DNA of 64,000 bases from Filosporella fistucella (lineage: Eukaryota > Ascomycota > Leotiomycetes > Helotiales): the NCBI GenBank assembly GCA_030077755.1, contig JAQJZZ010000018.1:1612001-1676000 (forward strand), read 5' to 3'. The notes beneath the pieces were generated by a model that saw nothing but the letters and a program-made list of their open reading frames with translations, was not told the DNA's origin and did not search any database. Of the stretch, positions 12,292 to 24,359 are shown one piece after another (position 1 is the first letter of the stretch; each line of letters starts with the position of its first letter). Made by a program: the position numbers and the translations under genes.

Positions 12292-12625
12292 TCGTCTTGA
12301 GAATTTGAATGGAACATGTGCATGTGCAAATACTGGGTGGAGGAGGGGGAAGTCTTGAGGCGCATGCGTTACCGATGTGCAATCTGGGGTTGTTTCAATA
12401 GGTGGTGAAGCCTTCAAGCGAAATTCAGGATCTGCAAGATTACTACAGTACACCAAATTTGCCAGTCTTCTCTACCTTAGTATTTGACCATTTTCCAAAA
12501 TGAAGAAAAATCTATTGTCTAAAAGTGATAATTATAATTCGCTCCAACATCGCAATCACGCCAACTCAGGAAAGTCCAATTCGCCCCAAGCACTGTTGGA
12601 GATATGGTTTCGTCTCATCTACTGC
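12292..12625. other. Promoter region of trs31 / 3' end of Sec14-like gene
   Basis: A 334 bp spacer between two minus-strand genes. No further gene is visible. Confidence 0.4.
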
Positions 12626-13820
12626 TCAAGCACGAATCGGGGGAGTTTTATCCTCACCAAGTGCTACAGTCTCAATATTCTTTTCCTCCAAGTCCTGGGG
12701 AACGGCAATCTCCATCTTCTCAGCAATGACACCATTTGAATGTCCAATGCTTGGAGAATTTCCACCCTTGATATACGTTTCACTTTCTCCAATGTGTTTG
12801 CCGGCCTTGACCCAACGCTCAGTCTGTGCTGAATGTTTCTCCTCACACAATCTAATGAGTGCTGGCCAGTATATTTTATGATCATACTCAAACTCCAGAT
12901 CACCATGAAATTCCGTCCAAAGATTTTCAGCTGGGACATGTTGTCTCATATCATCATTAAACTTCAATTTTTCCCTTGTCAAGGGATCAATGAATGGCGT
13001 GATCAGTTTGAAGAATCCATTGACGATCCATGGGACTGTGGGACGTTAGTAGTAATTTGGCATATCCGTCGAAAGACTCACTATTGATTATCAGAGCCCT
13101 CCCAAGTCGCTCAGGATAGTGAGTTTGAAGAATATTCAGAACCTCCCGAGCTAGCCCGAGACCTGGTGCTGTATTGGATCTTGTTTTACTCGACTTAAAG
13201 TTGATAAGAAGAGCTAATGTTTCTTGACCTGGGGGCGTCAAGCTGATGACCCTCTCTAACATGAAAACCAGATGTTGAACTTGTCGGGGACTTGGATCTG
13301 TGTTTTGCCGGCCAGGATTGAGATAATGACATGGCCGTCCGGCATTATCGTAGCCAAATATGATCTGCTTCCCCGTCTCATTTTCTGGGGATATATGATC
13401 TGGGGTCAAGCTCTCAACACCATATTCACGTCTCCAGGTAAGTGTGCCGAGGAGTCTCTTTGCAGCATCAGCTGTGACCCATTTAGTGGCTCGAAGGTAC
13501 CGTAGGAGACATTCCTGAGTCAACCACATGCTCTCGCTCTCTGACAGCGGTCCAGCCTTTTCACCTTGAGCAGGAATCTCTTTCCATGATTTGACGGTCT
13601 CCAGGAGGGAATCATATTTTGCTTGTTGATCGGCGGTGAGTTCTGGCGGTGGAGGGATCACTGACTTGGGAAGAGGATCAACGATCGGAGTCTTTAAAGG
13701 ACCTGTAATCTTTTCCCGCAAAGATGCTGCGACTAGAGAGGCCTCTTTGTGATCTGTAGAATCCAAATTCACATCTCCAAGCTTCTTCTCAAGCTCCTCA
13801 GACGCTGACGGGGATGCCAT
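12626..13820 (-). CDS. Sec14-like CRAL-TRIO lipid-transfer protein
   Basis: A 382-residue cytosolic phosphatidylinositol-transfer protein, closest in layout to yeast Pdr16/Pdr17 (Sfh) proteins. Exons 13820-13082 and 13035-12626, with a 46 bp intron inside the lipid-binding domain that restores ALIIN-I-PWIVNGFFKLITPFID. Domains: disordered Pro-rich N-terminus (1-70), CRAL-TRIO N-terminal helices with ECLLRYLRATKW (about 120-160), CRAL-TRIO lipid pocket (about 175-330) including QVQHLVFMLERVISL, LALLINFKSSK and the ALIIN strand, then an acidic tail. The family exchanges phosphatidylinositol with another lipid and modulates phosphoinositide synthesis and azole tolerance; the exact ligand here is not determinable. 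Start chosen at MASPSASEE, directly before the disordered leader. Confidence 0.9.
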
Positions 13821-14278
13821 TCTGAATAATGCGCAGTTTTGTAAATGATGGAAAAACAACACAAGTTCAGACTCGATTCCTTGAGAGGCGAAACCCCGGT
13901 TGCCAGACGACTTCAATATTCCCAATGACCGACAAACAAAAGGTTGGCAGTTTCCAGACAGTGATAAGCAATTTAAAATTGCCTTGTGGCTGCAACTCAG
14001 CCTTGCGCCTTCCGACTAAGGTAATGCCTGCAAGCAGGTAAGACGTTCCCAGGTGGGATTACAGGTAGAATCACGTGGGGCATGACAAGATACACAAATA
14101 TGATCAAGTATTATCTAGGCAGGACCCCATATGCTTTTGTGATTCATCATTGTACATTTTAGTTCGTCATTGTAGAAGGGGGTAAGCTAACCCCGGAGAG
14201 ACTCTACCAGAGCCATTATATTACATTTGATCATACAAATTCCCGTCTAAGACAACATTTTTTGCAAAAAATGTCGCC
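13821..14278. other. Spacer between Sec14-like and MPP-alpha genes
   Basis: A 458 bp intergenic region on the common minus strand. It should hold the Sec14-like promoter and the MPP-alpha 3' UTR. Nothing else is recognisable. Confidence 0.4.
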
Positions 14279-16064
14279 CTATCTTCTGCCCAGTTTCCAC
14301 CTTTCAATCCTGTCTTGAATTTCGGCCCATTTGAATGGCTTCCGAGTTACACCCTCTTCCTCACCCTCTTGTAATACCACTGTAGGTGCTCCACTGCCAT
14401 TTCCAGGATTCTGCACAAGCCCACCCACAACTATCCTTGCTACCCTTCTTAGATCTTTCACCGTCAAGTCGTCTATCTTCTTGCACATTTCTCTAACCCC
14501 AACCTTCCGTCCATGGACTTGAACCTGCCTTCCAAGATCCTCAAGCTCGACCATTCTGCTCTCAAGGTTCATGAGAAGACTAGATCTTAATTGATTTTTG
14601 GCTCTATTGACTTCAGCAGGTTGCAGAGAAGCAAACCCTGTATCAAGTGTTAGAGCTTGTAGTTCGCGACACATAACATCTAACATATTGGTGACATTGC
14701 CCGGTGAACAACTGGAAGAGATGCCAAATAATCCTGAATCTGTATAAGAGTGGTTGAAAGCAACACACGACTCCACCCAGCCGTGCTGATTTAGCACATT
14801 TGTGTATAGCCTTGAATACATTCCCTTGCCTGGACCGCCAGCAGAAAACGATCCACCTCCACCTAGCAGGGTTTGGAGAGTGGCAAGGGCATAAATATCT
14901 TCAGATGATATTGGAAGAGCTTCGAACGCGAGATGAATATGGGTGAGTGGGGGAAGCGAGGGATTAATCGGTGGGGGCAAAGAGGGGAGGGAAAGAAACC
15001 CTCCACTATAGTGTGAAGCTTGTAAAATGTCGACAGAAGATGGGGCAATCTCGCCGATAGTCTGTATAGACGCCTTATTGGTTGCTGACGTGGAAAGGTT
15101 CTTGAAGAAAGGGATTCGTGAGAGCAACTTTGATGGTTGCTGCGTCGGAGAAGGTGGCAGCGAGGATAACGAAGATACTGAGCTATCACTGATATCACTA
15201 GAGGAGTCCATAGAAGTCTCTGAACCTGGATGAGAGATGAGTGGTGTTTCTGAAGCCGGCATGTCCCCGAAATATTGTTCAGCCAACTTTAACGCTTCCT
15301 CGTGAGCTACACCAGCAAAGGCAATCACCATTCTCTCCGGACGGAAAAAAGTTGCTCTGTACGCCTCGATGACGCTTTTGTCGATTTGATCGAGGCGGTC
15401 CTTAGGACACAGTAGAGGGTTTCCCAGAGTGTTGTCTTTGTAAGCTGCCATGTGTACCAGCTCCGGCAATATTAGCTCTGGCTTTGACCAGATCTCTCCA
15501 ATCTCATAAGCAGCAGTTTCCAACTGCTGCTGGACCTCCTCTTCCGTGATCAAGGGATCCCTTATGGTTTCTGCGAGAAGAGCGACGGTAGTGGGAACCG
15601 CCGAGTTGAATGTCGCCGATTGATACATCAGAGATTCCCTTGAAGAAGCACAATTTATGTTCCCTCCTAAAGATTCTAATGCCTCTAGCATTTCATCACT
15701 TGTTCGGTTCTTTGTGGATTTGAAAGCCAGCCTATCCATAATATGGCTACAACCACGGAGGTATTCATTTTCGTATCGGGAACCGGAGTCTATAAAGACA
15801 CCTACGCCGGAGAAGTGCCCTGGCAAGGCTTCTGTTGCAACACGGATCCCATTGGAAAGCGTGGATATTTGATCAAGCTCTGCTGGATCCTGTAATTCGA
15901 GGTTAGAATTAAGCTGGCACAGTGTCATTCAGAGCGCGTACCTTTTGAATTGGATCAACGACAGTAGCAAAATTCCTCGAGCGGAATCTGGGCAGAACTG
16001 TCGGTTTAAAGGATGATTTTGAAGCAGTTCGTGCAAGCACTCGCGAGGACGAGCACTTTAACAT
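14279..16064 (-). CDS. mas2: Mitochondrial processing peptidase, alpha subunit
   Basis: A 577-residue non-catalytic alpha subunit of the matrix processing peptidase, which with the beta subunit removes presequences from imported proteins. Exons 16064-15942 and 15889-14279, separated by a 52 bp intron. Exon 1 encodes an Arg/Ser-rich presequence (MLKCSSSRVLARTASKSS). The M16 peptidase fold begins at ISTLSNGIRVATEALPGHF. As expected of alpha subunits the zinc HxxEH motif is absent (GCSHIMDRLAF at that position). The flexible glycine-rich loop that binds presequences is clear: LLGGGGSFSAGGPGKGMYSRLY (near residue 385). A Ser/Thr-rich insertion at about 265-315 is typical of filamentous fungi. The open frame runs upstream in exon 1, but the presequence supports the ATG at 16064. 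Confidence 0.95.
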
Positions 16065-16132
16065 TTTTGCAGAGATGGGCACAGGTTGTTGTCGCTCTCC
16101 GTCGTCTCTTGCAAATAATTTCAACGGAAAAT

Positions 16133-16148
16133 GCCGCCGCCGCCGCCG
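16133..16148. repeat. (CCG)n microsatellite
   Basis: Five consecutive GCC units in the 5' region of the MPP-alpha gene, 69 bp upstream of its ATG. Direct reading of the sequence. Confidence 0.8.
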
Positions 16149-17014
16149 AAGAAGGCTGCGCTGCACACACTGATGACAGAGATGGAGCTCGGAGCAGGGA
16201 CACGGCAGGGCAGGATTCCCGTATCGGCACGTGATTACTACGACAATTCCACATCCATTTTCCATTTTCTCTCCCATCCCCGTCCTGTCAAAGTTCGGGT
16301 CCGCGATGGAGAGTTGGGATTTGGACGGGCAGCATTCCACTATATGCATTATTGTGCATTACTTCCTTGGAACTCAATACGAGTAATAAATTCGAGGTAA
16401 TCGTAGAGTCAAGGAAAGTATTGTTCACAAGTCCATACTGGTTTTCAGCTATGAATTGCCAAAGCATGCCACAATAATTAAATGCTGGTCCATTCACCTT
16501 CCTTAGATACCTGTTGTCATTTATTGCCCATCGTGATCGAGACCAGACGCTTGAAGGAGTGCTCCACTGGAGTGCTCCGACAGAAAGTCTGGCCAGCCGT
16601 CCAAGCTCTCTTGGATGCGATGTGATACCTTACAGTACCAACCTCCATGGACTAAACTAAATAAATCAACGTGGTTGCCACCTCTTCTTATAGTCCTCCC
16701 TTATGAGCCACTCGAGACGTTCACCTCCTTACCTCATTACATGTGTTCTATTCCGATTCACGAAAATTCATCTGACTCGTTTGAACGTTTGTGGTGTGAA
16801 ACTGAGACGGACTCTGAGACTGCTACGGACTTTCTTTCCATCACCCCAGCCCTCAGCCACGCTCCCCCTCGTCACATCGATCACTCCTGGACTTCGAATT
16901 CTACCTACCTACTGCCACTCGACCGCATAGCACTGTGCGCTCCGTATTAAGGTTAAAAGTAAAGGTATTCGTGCCTCCTTTGCTTCGTACTCGGGCGGTG
17001 CTTTTCTGTCGGCA

Positions 17015-17039
17015 TCCCATCCCATCACATCCCATCCCA
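17015..17039 (+). repeat. (CCCAT)-like short tandem repeat before a start codon
   Basis: Imperfect tandem copies of ATCCC/CATCCC ending one base before the FHA-RING start codon. It is a likely 5' UTR element; no function is known. Confidence 0.7.
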
Positions 17040-17040
17040 G

Positions 17041-19153
17041 ATGTATTCTTCCATTCCCAGCCCTGATCAGTACCCCGGTCCTGCAAACCTCAATCTCGAA
17101 AGGACGAGGTCTCCAACTTCCCTCCAAACACAACCTACCTCACCTACACGCTCCGGCCGCTTACGAGGTTTGAGTTATCTGCGAAGTTATACCCAGAATC
17201 ACATACTGTCGCGTGAGAGTCATAATTCTTCGAATACCACAACTCCACAACGTCCGTCAACTCTGGGGCGAGCTACCAGCTATCCGTCACCGACGTCAAG
17301 TCGAGGATCTGCATCTGCTGCAGCTTCGCCTACACCCTCAAGTACTATTCCTCGACAAACCTCCCCCACAGCACAGCGATCCACCACCGACTTCCCAACT
17401 GTGCGTCCAAGTAATCAGGAAGTAGGAAACACCAGCGGCTGGCTGCCAACTGTGGGAGGTCTCAGTGCCGTCTCGCGCATAGCGACAGAGCCTCAATCCA
17501 CAGATACAGCATCATCTTCTGCTCTTCTTTCCGGCAACAACCCCTCTATTGTAACTTCAGACCTCCCTGCCACAATGGCTCGCACCCGTTCTGCTACCAT
17601 AGGAGCAGCAGATAATATGCCATCGGATCGGACTGGGTCACAGCCTCACAGCGATTTAGGTGCTCAACATAACAATGGAAACAATGCTTCCCCAGGAATG
17701 GCTCACCAATTGCCCTCGATCCGATTCTCTGCCCACCAAGACCCCAGAGCTCAGCGTCCTTCCTTAGTCTTTAGCCCAATGGCACGTATATTACCAACTG
17801 GGAAGGAAACTATCAAAGTTGGTAGATATTCAGACAGAGACGTTCAGCCGGGTCAAGCGCCAAATACACCATCTTCGGCTCCAGTTGGGTTCAAGTCCAA
17901 GGTTGTCAGCCGGCGTCATTGCGAATTTTGGTACTCCGGAGGGCGCTGGTTCATAAAGGATGTAAAAAGCTCTTCTGGCACATTTCTTAACCATATAAGA
18001 CTTAGTTCGCCGGGTACCGAATCTAGACCATTTCCGGTGAACGACGGCGATATTGTTCAGCTAGGAATTGACTTCAAAGGCGGGGAGGAAAACATTTTTA
18101 GATGCGTCAAGATTCGGGTTGAACTGAACAAGGGTTGGCAGCAAGGCCCAAGCAGCTTCAAGTGTGTTACGCTCAACTGTAGTACCGAATGTGCTAACTA
18201 TTTCACAGTGTACAATCACATAAGCGGCTACGGGAACTGAATAACATGGGAAAATCCCCTGCTGGAAGCTCCTCACAGGACTGTTCCATCTGCCTCGGAC
18301 CTATTGCAGTAAGTTTCCTAAATATCGTAACGACCTTCCACTAAGACATTTTACGTAGCCCTGCCAGTCCCTTTTCGTTGCTCCATGTTCTCATACCTGG
18401 CACTATAAATGTATTCGCGTGATCATTAATGGACCACATTGGCCCCATTTCATCTGTCCAAATTGCCGTACTGTGGCAGATCTCGAAGCCGAATTAGATG
18501 ATCCGTATGCCAATGGGGAATGGGAGGAATTGGATCCAGCTGAAGTTGCTGCTTCGGACCAGCAACCACCCCCGGTCGAATCTCAGGAAACACCAGCTCC
18601 TCATGCCAGAACAAATGCGAGCGAAGGAAGTGGGATTATGATAGAGGGAGAGGTGGGTGAATCGGAACGTGAGCAGAGTGTGCCCAGCGACCTAGAAGTT
18701 GGAGAAGCCAGCGATGACTCGGGAGTTGACCAAAGGGTAAATGAAACTGCGGAAGAAATCGGATACCTAAACATCGAGAACGCTCCATCACCTGCGGAAT
18801 CTGGAGATTCTCACGTTCCACAGACTTCAAACTCGACTGTCCTACCTGTAGATATCATCACCAGAAAACCCGTCGCTGCTCCTACGACCAGCACCTCAAC
18901 ACGTCTGGAGCAACCATTCACTGATACTGACAGAGATCTTGTTCGGACACCAAGTCCAAATGGTGTAAGCTCTTCATCAGCTGTGGACATTTTGACTGGG
19001 ACTGAGGGACCAATGACCCCTCGCAATGATGCCGGCCCTTTTGTGTTCGATGGTAGTGCTGGTCGTGCTGCCGACATAAGACTGGCTTCGATGGCTACAA
19101 TAAATTTGAACGCTGCAGCCAACGCACCAGCCACACCCCCTCCGACCGCATAG
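17041..19153 (+). CDS. FHA-RING E3 ubiquitin ligase (Dma1-type)
   Basis: A 671-residue protein of the Dma1/Dma2/Chfr family, ubiquitin ligases that read phosphothreonine through FHA and act in mitotic-exit and septation checkpoints. Exons 17041-18161, 18209-18308 and 18359-19153 (introns 47 and 50 bp). Seen: a Ser/Thr/Pro-rich disordered N-terminus (1-250); an FHA domain at about 255-365 with VGRYSDRD, SRRHCEFWY and SSSGTFLNHIRLS, the phosphopeptide-binding residues; the bridging helix SHKRLRELNN; and a RING-H2 finger (about 397-445) with ligands CSIC, CSHTWHYKC and CPNC. The C-terminal 200 residues are acidic and disordered, longer than in yeast Dma proteins. The junction AA-T GTA CAA was chosen because the other two frames stop at once. 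Confidence 0.9.
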
Positions 19154-19511
19154 GGACCATATCAGATTTGATTTAAAGTACAGCATTTAGCGAGGCGCGA
19201 TGGCATCATGATTTCTTCGGAACGAGGTAATCTGTAAACATATCTATTGCATGGAAATGGCTTCGTGCGAGCCTTTGGGAGGACATAATAAGGGATTGCA
19301 CAAACGAACCATGATGGCGTAATGAAACAGGGGGCTTTGGTCGGGGCGTTATTTATTCCAAGGAATTTCCCATCATTTGCATAAGGTGGAGCGGTGCCTC
19401 ATGGGTTGATCAATTTGCTCCCTTTTCTGATAGACTTGTATTGAGACTCAGATGTAGCCTGAGCACACCGAAATTAACACTTACACTCCCTTACTTAACA
19501 CTGAATTGAGC
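19154..19511. terminator. Convergent 3' region, FHA-RING / vps16
   Basis: A 358 bp space between facing stop codons, expected to hold both polyadenylation regions. No gene is visible. Confidence 0.4.
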
Positions 19512-22500
19512 CTAACGCCTCAATCCCGCCCCTAATCTTTCTATCTCTCTAGCTTCAACAGTCCCCACGCCTGCAGCAGTCCTCAATCTATCCAATGCCT
19601 CCGTGTCTTTAATTTTCACTGCTTCCTCTGCAGCCTTGACACGCATATTACATTTCTCGTACATAGATACAGTTTCTCCTGGTTGAAGTGATGGCGCGGC
19701 TTTGGGAATAAATATGCTGGCAAGTTTGGGGTTGCCAGCATTGAGGACAAGAGCGAAGAACGGCTTGAACATGTCAGTGACTCTTCCAGATTCAAATGTA
19801 GACATGACAAGCAAACCTCCCAACCGATAGGTGATCTTCTGGTCTTGGACCATTCTTCCAGCTCATTCCAGTCACGTTTTGCTACTAAGGCTCGGAGCCT
19901 GTCACCCAGTCAGTACCGTCCGACGATGTAGCGATTTATACAAACCTGATCCACCAAGCTGTCTTTTCTGGAACCTTGAACTCGCTTTGGATTTTCTTCG
20001 CTCGACTTGCGTAGCCCAATTTGATGAGCTTGAAAATTGTCTCATTTACACTCAATCCAGTGAAAGTGTCTGTCAGGTCTCGGTCGAATGCTTCCTGCAT
20101 CTTAAGTAATGTACTAGCTTCCTGTAATGCCTTGAGTTCGAAGGTATTCTCTTTCGAATCACACAAAAGCTTGGCTGCCAAAGCCAGTTTGTCCGTGGCT
20201 GTGCGAGAATCAGGTTGCTTGAGAGCTTCTCTGACAAACACATTAGCACCATCGATTCGGCGATCATCTTGGTAATAGAGGTCTTTCAGAAGCTCTGAAT
20301 CCTCTGCTTGAGCAGTTGATTCAATGAGGGATGTGGCAACTGGTCGAGAATTGATGACACGAAAGAACGATGCTAATGGAAGTTTCTTCTTCAATTGTAA
20401 AAGGACGAAGAAAACCAGATCGGAATCACCGCTCTCGATTGCCTTATCAAGTGCAATTTCGTCTTCTTCCATCTTCAATAGCAGTGGAACTTGCTTGCCC
20501 GCTCTGGGCTCATGATTGAGCAACTCAGTCGCAAGGCGGCCGCGTCCTTCCTCATCAGCAGCTCTTGCAATTTCCTCAAATGATATACCGCGTTTACCAG
20601 CAAGCTTCTCGACGATGAGTCGGCAAATAGTGTCCTCATCCTCGGACCCGACACGAACTTTCGATGAAGCCCAATGTACATAAATGCGATCCGTAGGGAG
20701 ACGCAAATATGATGAAATTCGAAGAGCTAGAAGGTACTCCCGTCGATTGATCAGACGCCGAATGAGCTTCTCTGGTGTGAGGCGGAGGTACTGTTCATAG
20801 GAAAGAGGCAATCCGATTTCATAGTATCTTACTGCGTTGAGAACCCGGAGAGTCTCGCACATATCAACAAAATCATCGCTGTTATAGATGTCCAGGACAG
20901 ATTTTCCAAATGATGCTGCTTTCAATAGCTGCTTTTGCCAGTGGATGCTGAATTCATGACCAGCTGCTTTGACCTAGTAAAGTGTTAGAAACTTAAGTAT
21001 TTCTAAGGGGGGACACAACTCACACATGTATCAACAGCCTCAACCAAATTGGGACGGATCAACTGGATGTTGTCGTCGGCTTTGGGTGATTGGTTTTCAA
21101 GCTGTACGACTGCATCTAGCAATATTGATGCTGGAGACTCTGTTCCAAAACGGAATACTTCTTCTGTGACGTCCGGCACCCTCTGAAGGAAATCACAGAC
21201 TTCATTCGTAATCAACCTGACACCATCGTGGTCTGCATAGCGTCAGCCAAATCCGTTTCCGGGGAACTTCAAGTTGGGGAATCTCATACCTGCGATCAGA
21301 TGTACTCGGCCATCGTAGAAGTATTTTGCTGCAGCATTCTTCGGTCCAATGATGTGGACTTCGTCTTCCCAAGCAATGACAACTGCATCATTCCCACACC
21401 ATTGCACATCCTTGGGTGGTATTTTGGATTTGGAGTCATGCTCACTAAGCCTGTTTTGAAAATCACTTGTGATGACATACGCTCTTCCAGTTTCTGTATA
21501 CAACGCTACAAACTTGCCATTGGGAGAGACACTAATATGGGTGAAGGGCCCAATGTCAAGCATGCGGTCTTCTGACTCAGAGGCATCTACCACATGAATA
21601 GTTTGAGCAATGCTCAAGAGAACCTCGACTGATCGTGAGAGCGTATAGGCAGGTGGAATCAATGTCCACGAGTGAACATTACCTTCGGGCGGGGTAGCCA
21701 GAAGCTTGGGCCTTGGTTCTTCGTATTTCGGTACCGAGATCAAATGATTATTTGATAGCAGTGCTACAAATCCAGTTCCATAAAATCTTTGCGTGTCAGT
21801 GCCATCCTAACTATAAAGTTGGCGTCTACACTGACCTGCAGGCTCTGACACCAAAATCTTCGGCGCCATGGCCCAAAGAAAATTGGCTGAACTCTCCGTC
21901 GATGTCATGGTATAATCGTACCATACCATCTGCAGTCACCACAATAAGTCTTTCATCCTCCGACCACCCCAAGCCCTTAATGGATCCATTGTCCCAGTTT
22001 AGTCGACGAATCAATTTTCCTGCACAACTGTACAGATCTATGCTAGATTTTGATGCCTGGGTGCCGCGGAATGAATGCAACTTCGATTCATCTCGGTACA
22101 AAGCTAAGAAATGTACGTGTCAGCGTTTGGTTTTGCAATCTTTAAGAAAAGAAACTGGTCTCATTGGTCCATCACGTGATACCCAACACGCATCTATCTT
22201 ATTTCAGGTTGAAGACATGGTCCGTTGCTGTTCAGATTAGAGTATGCACAAGATGAGGTCGTAGATCTGCTAATACTATCGAGACCCTCCAACAAAACTG
22301 AATGCTGAAACTTGGTCTGCACTTGCAATTCCGAGAGTATTCAGCTGTATTAGCGAACCCGTCAAGCGCAGCAAAGAACTAGGCTCGTTGAAATGAGATA
22401 GGGATTATACCTATCGACCCTCCATATGAGCATCCTGTGACGATATAATTATCGAGTTCCAGATCCTGGTCGAATACAGCAGTGTAGAGTTGTATCTTCC

Positions 22501-22549
22501 TGTAGAATTTATCCCCTACTCTCTGCCAGTCGGCCGTCGGATTTGCCAT
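19512..22549 (-). CDS. vps16: Vacuolar sorting protein Vps16 (HOPS/CORVET core)
   Basis: An 824-residue core subunit of the HOPS and CORVET tethering complexes, which binds Vps33 and drives endosome and vacuole fusion. Seven exons: 22549-22411, 22103-21836, 21786-21290, 21232-21024, 20973-19946, 19898-19817 and 19763-19512; all phases agree. Seen: N-terminal beta-propeller (1 to about 410) with LYSCAGKLIRRLNW, GLGWSEDERLIVVTADG and LIADHDGVRLIT; C-terminal helical Vps16_C region (about 480-820) with AASFGKSVLDIYNSDDFV, RLINRREYLLALRISSYL, ATELLNHEPRAGKQVPLLL and ESGDSDLVFFVLLQL. The first intron, 307 bp, is several times longer than the others. The ATG at 22549 gives MANPTADWQRVGDKFYRK, the usual family start. 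Confidence 0.95.
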
Positions 22550-22918
22550 GATTTGTGGTGCTTGTCACCTCATTCCGTTACAATTAGTAAGAATGGATGG
22601 CGGCTCAGTACGGCATTAAGTTGAGGATACATGAGATGCCGCTGCCTTGTACAGTACTGTACGTTGAACGTGACCTCAGAATCCGAGAGAGTTAAGATTA
22701 AGGTGTGGTCAAAGCTTAACGCTTGACCAACTTGAGGCTGCCCTGCCCTTCACGACTTTGGCACGAGGCACCGCCATGAAACCTCACTTGAACGGACGAA
22801 ACACCCGACGGACCGCAAGGCTCTTGAACAAATTAGCCTCGAGCAGTACGAATAATTACGAATTCAGAGAATCTTGAGATCTTGATATGGGGGATTGAGC
22901 GCGCATCAGGTTGCCCTC
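22550..22918. promoter_or_regulatory. Divergent promoter, vps16 / Mg-chelatase-like gene
   Basis: Only 369 bp separate the two start codons, so the genes likely share a bidirectional promoter. No specific motif could be assigned. Confidence 0.45.
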
Positions 22919-24100
22919 ATGGCAGACGAATCTCTCATCGACAAAATCCATCAATTGAGTGACCTCGAGCTTGCGACGTTAATTTGTCTTGTTGCGCAGG
23001 AGCACTGCATCATCGATACAGAACCAGATGCCCTTGATGATTTAGTACAGGAACTTGAACTTGTAGGCCAGTGATCTTCTAACTTTGTTTTTACACTAAT
23101 AAATTTGTATAGATTGCTGCGAAGGTCTTCGGCTTGTCCCATGCTCTGATCGACTGCTCTGAACATACTTCCCTCGACGACTTCGCACATGCAATCCTAT
23201 CTGTTGATCGAAGCCCGACCCGATCTAATTCGCCTGTACGGACTCGTCAAGATTCATACTTCCTAAATAAGCCCGCATTTACCTCAATTGCTCGCTCGCC
23301 AGTCTCAGAAGGCTTTGGAGATAACAAGACAATTGCCAATGTGATTATTGCCAAAAATCTTGACGAGGCTCCGAAACAAGTGCAAATTCAGGCACTGGAA
23401 TTGATGCGGACGAAGCGAATCTATACGAGAACGTCTGTCCAAAATGCGCCAAAGCGATTTTTGTTCATTGCTTTGTTGGCAGGTGGAGAGGGTCCTAGAT
23501 TGACCAAGCACTTGAATGACCACATGTTCATATCGCATTTTCATGACCCCGAAGATGGCTTTCCTAATTTAGAGGACATGTATGACGATGGCAAGTCCAT
23601 TTCATCTGTGGTCAAAAAGAGCCCCGCTCATGAGGCCGAGCGCTTTTTGTGGCCCAGGCTCGCCGCCACAGACATTGAGAATTTAGCTGAACAGAGCGAA
23701 CATACTACAGTCAGTGTCGAGGTAAAGCAATACCAGCAAAACATTATCTCCTTCCTCCGCATACATAGGGCTGTAGCAGGTGGCATATCAGCTGCAGCGA
23801 CTAAGCATTTTGATAAGCTAGCAAAGTGAGTCTGGCAATCTCAGTATTAGAAACCAGCTAAACAAAATCCAAAGATGCCTTGCCCCGCTACATGATCTAA
23901 CATATGCCACTCCTTCTCTTATTGCTCTTGCAGCGCGCAAGATCTATCCCCATAGGATCCAGATAGTCACACCCGAGTTAGACCGAAGTATGCAATGGGG
24001 GAGTGACGTGGATGCTGTGGCAGCATTGCTTGATGGACTAGGAGTGGAAGACGTGATTGAGGACGTACTAGGAAGCCAGGGCGCAGAGGCCCCGCTTTGA
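22919..24100 (+). CDS. Mg-chelatase-like conserved fungal protein
   Basis: A 360-residue protein resembling fungal entries usually labelled 'magnesium chelatase'; true enzymatic identity is doubtful because fungi make no chlorophyll. Exons 22919-23062, 23113-23825 and 23875-24100 (introns 50 and 49 bp). Seen: an N-terminal helical region (LELATLICLVAQEHCIIDTEP, DDLVQELELIAAKVFGL) and the sensor-like segment ANVIIAKNLDEAP...QALELMRTKRIYTRTSVQNAPKRFLFIALLA, reminiscent of the second half of a MoxR/ChlI AAA+ module. No Walker A (GxxGxGK) is present, so it probably does not hydrolyse ATP. The C-terminus ends in an acidic helix (DVDAVAALLDGLGVEDVIEDVLG). Gene structure is well supported; function is not. 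Confidence 0.8.
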
Positions 24101-24359
24101 ATATAAATGATACCCGTCGATATGATAGATGCATGACTAGCTGATTTATTTGAATTTGGCATTACTGATGATCTAGAGTGGTGTTATGGTTGAGAACCCC
24201 GGGGACAGACAGAGTACGAGAATCACTGTGCTGAACCCATGAAATTTGGTGAATAATGAACGAATTATGTACGAGTTTAGAGACCTGTTGGCGTTCTCAA
24301 AGCCATATTAAGACATATATCCCTGACGCCTGCAATGCCCATTTCATTCTAAACACAAC

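Larger units (their letters stand above)
16065..17040. other. Divergent promoter region, MPP-alpha / FHA-RING
   Basis: A 976 bp region between two divergently transcribed genes, expected to hold both promoters and 5' UTRs. It contains the CCG and CCCAT simple repeats listed separately. Confidence 0.45.

Noticed and set aside
14331..15233. Several plus-strand frames inside the MPP-alpha gene
   Set aside because: They are antisense shadows of a well-supported conserved gene.
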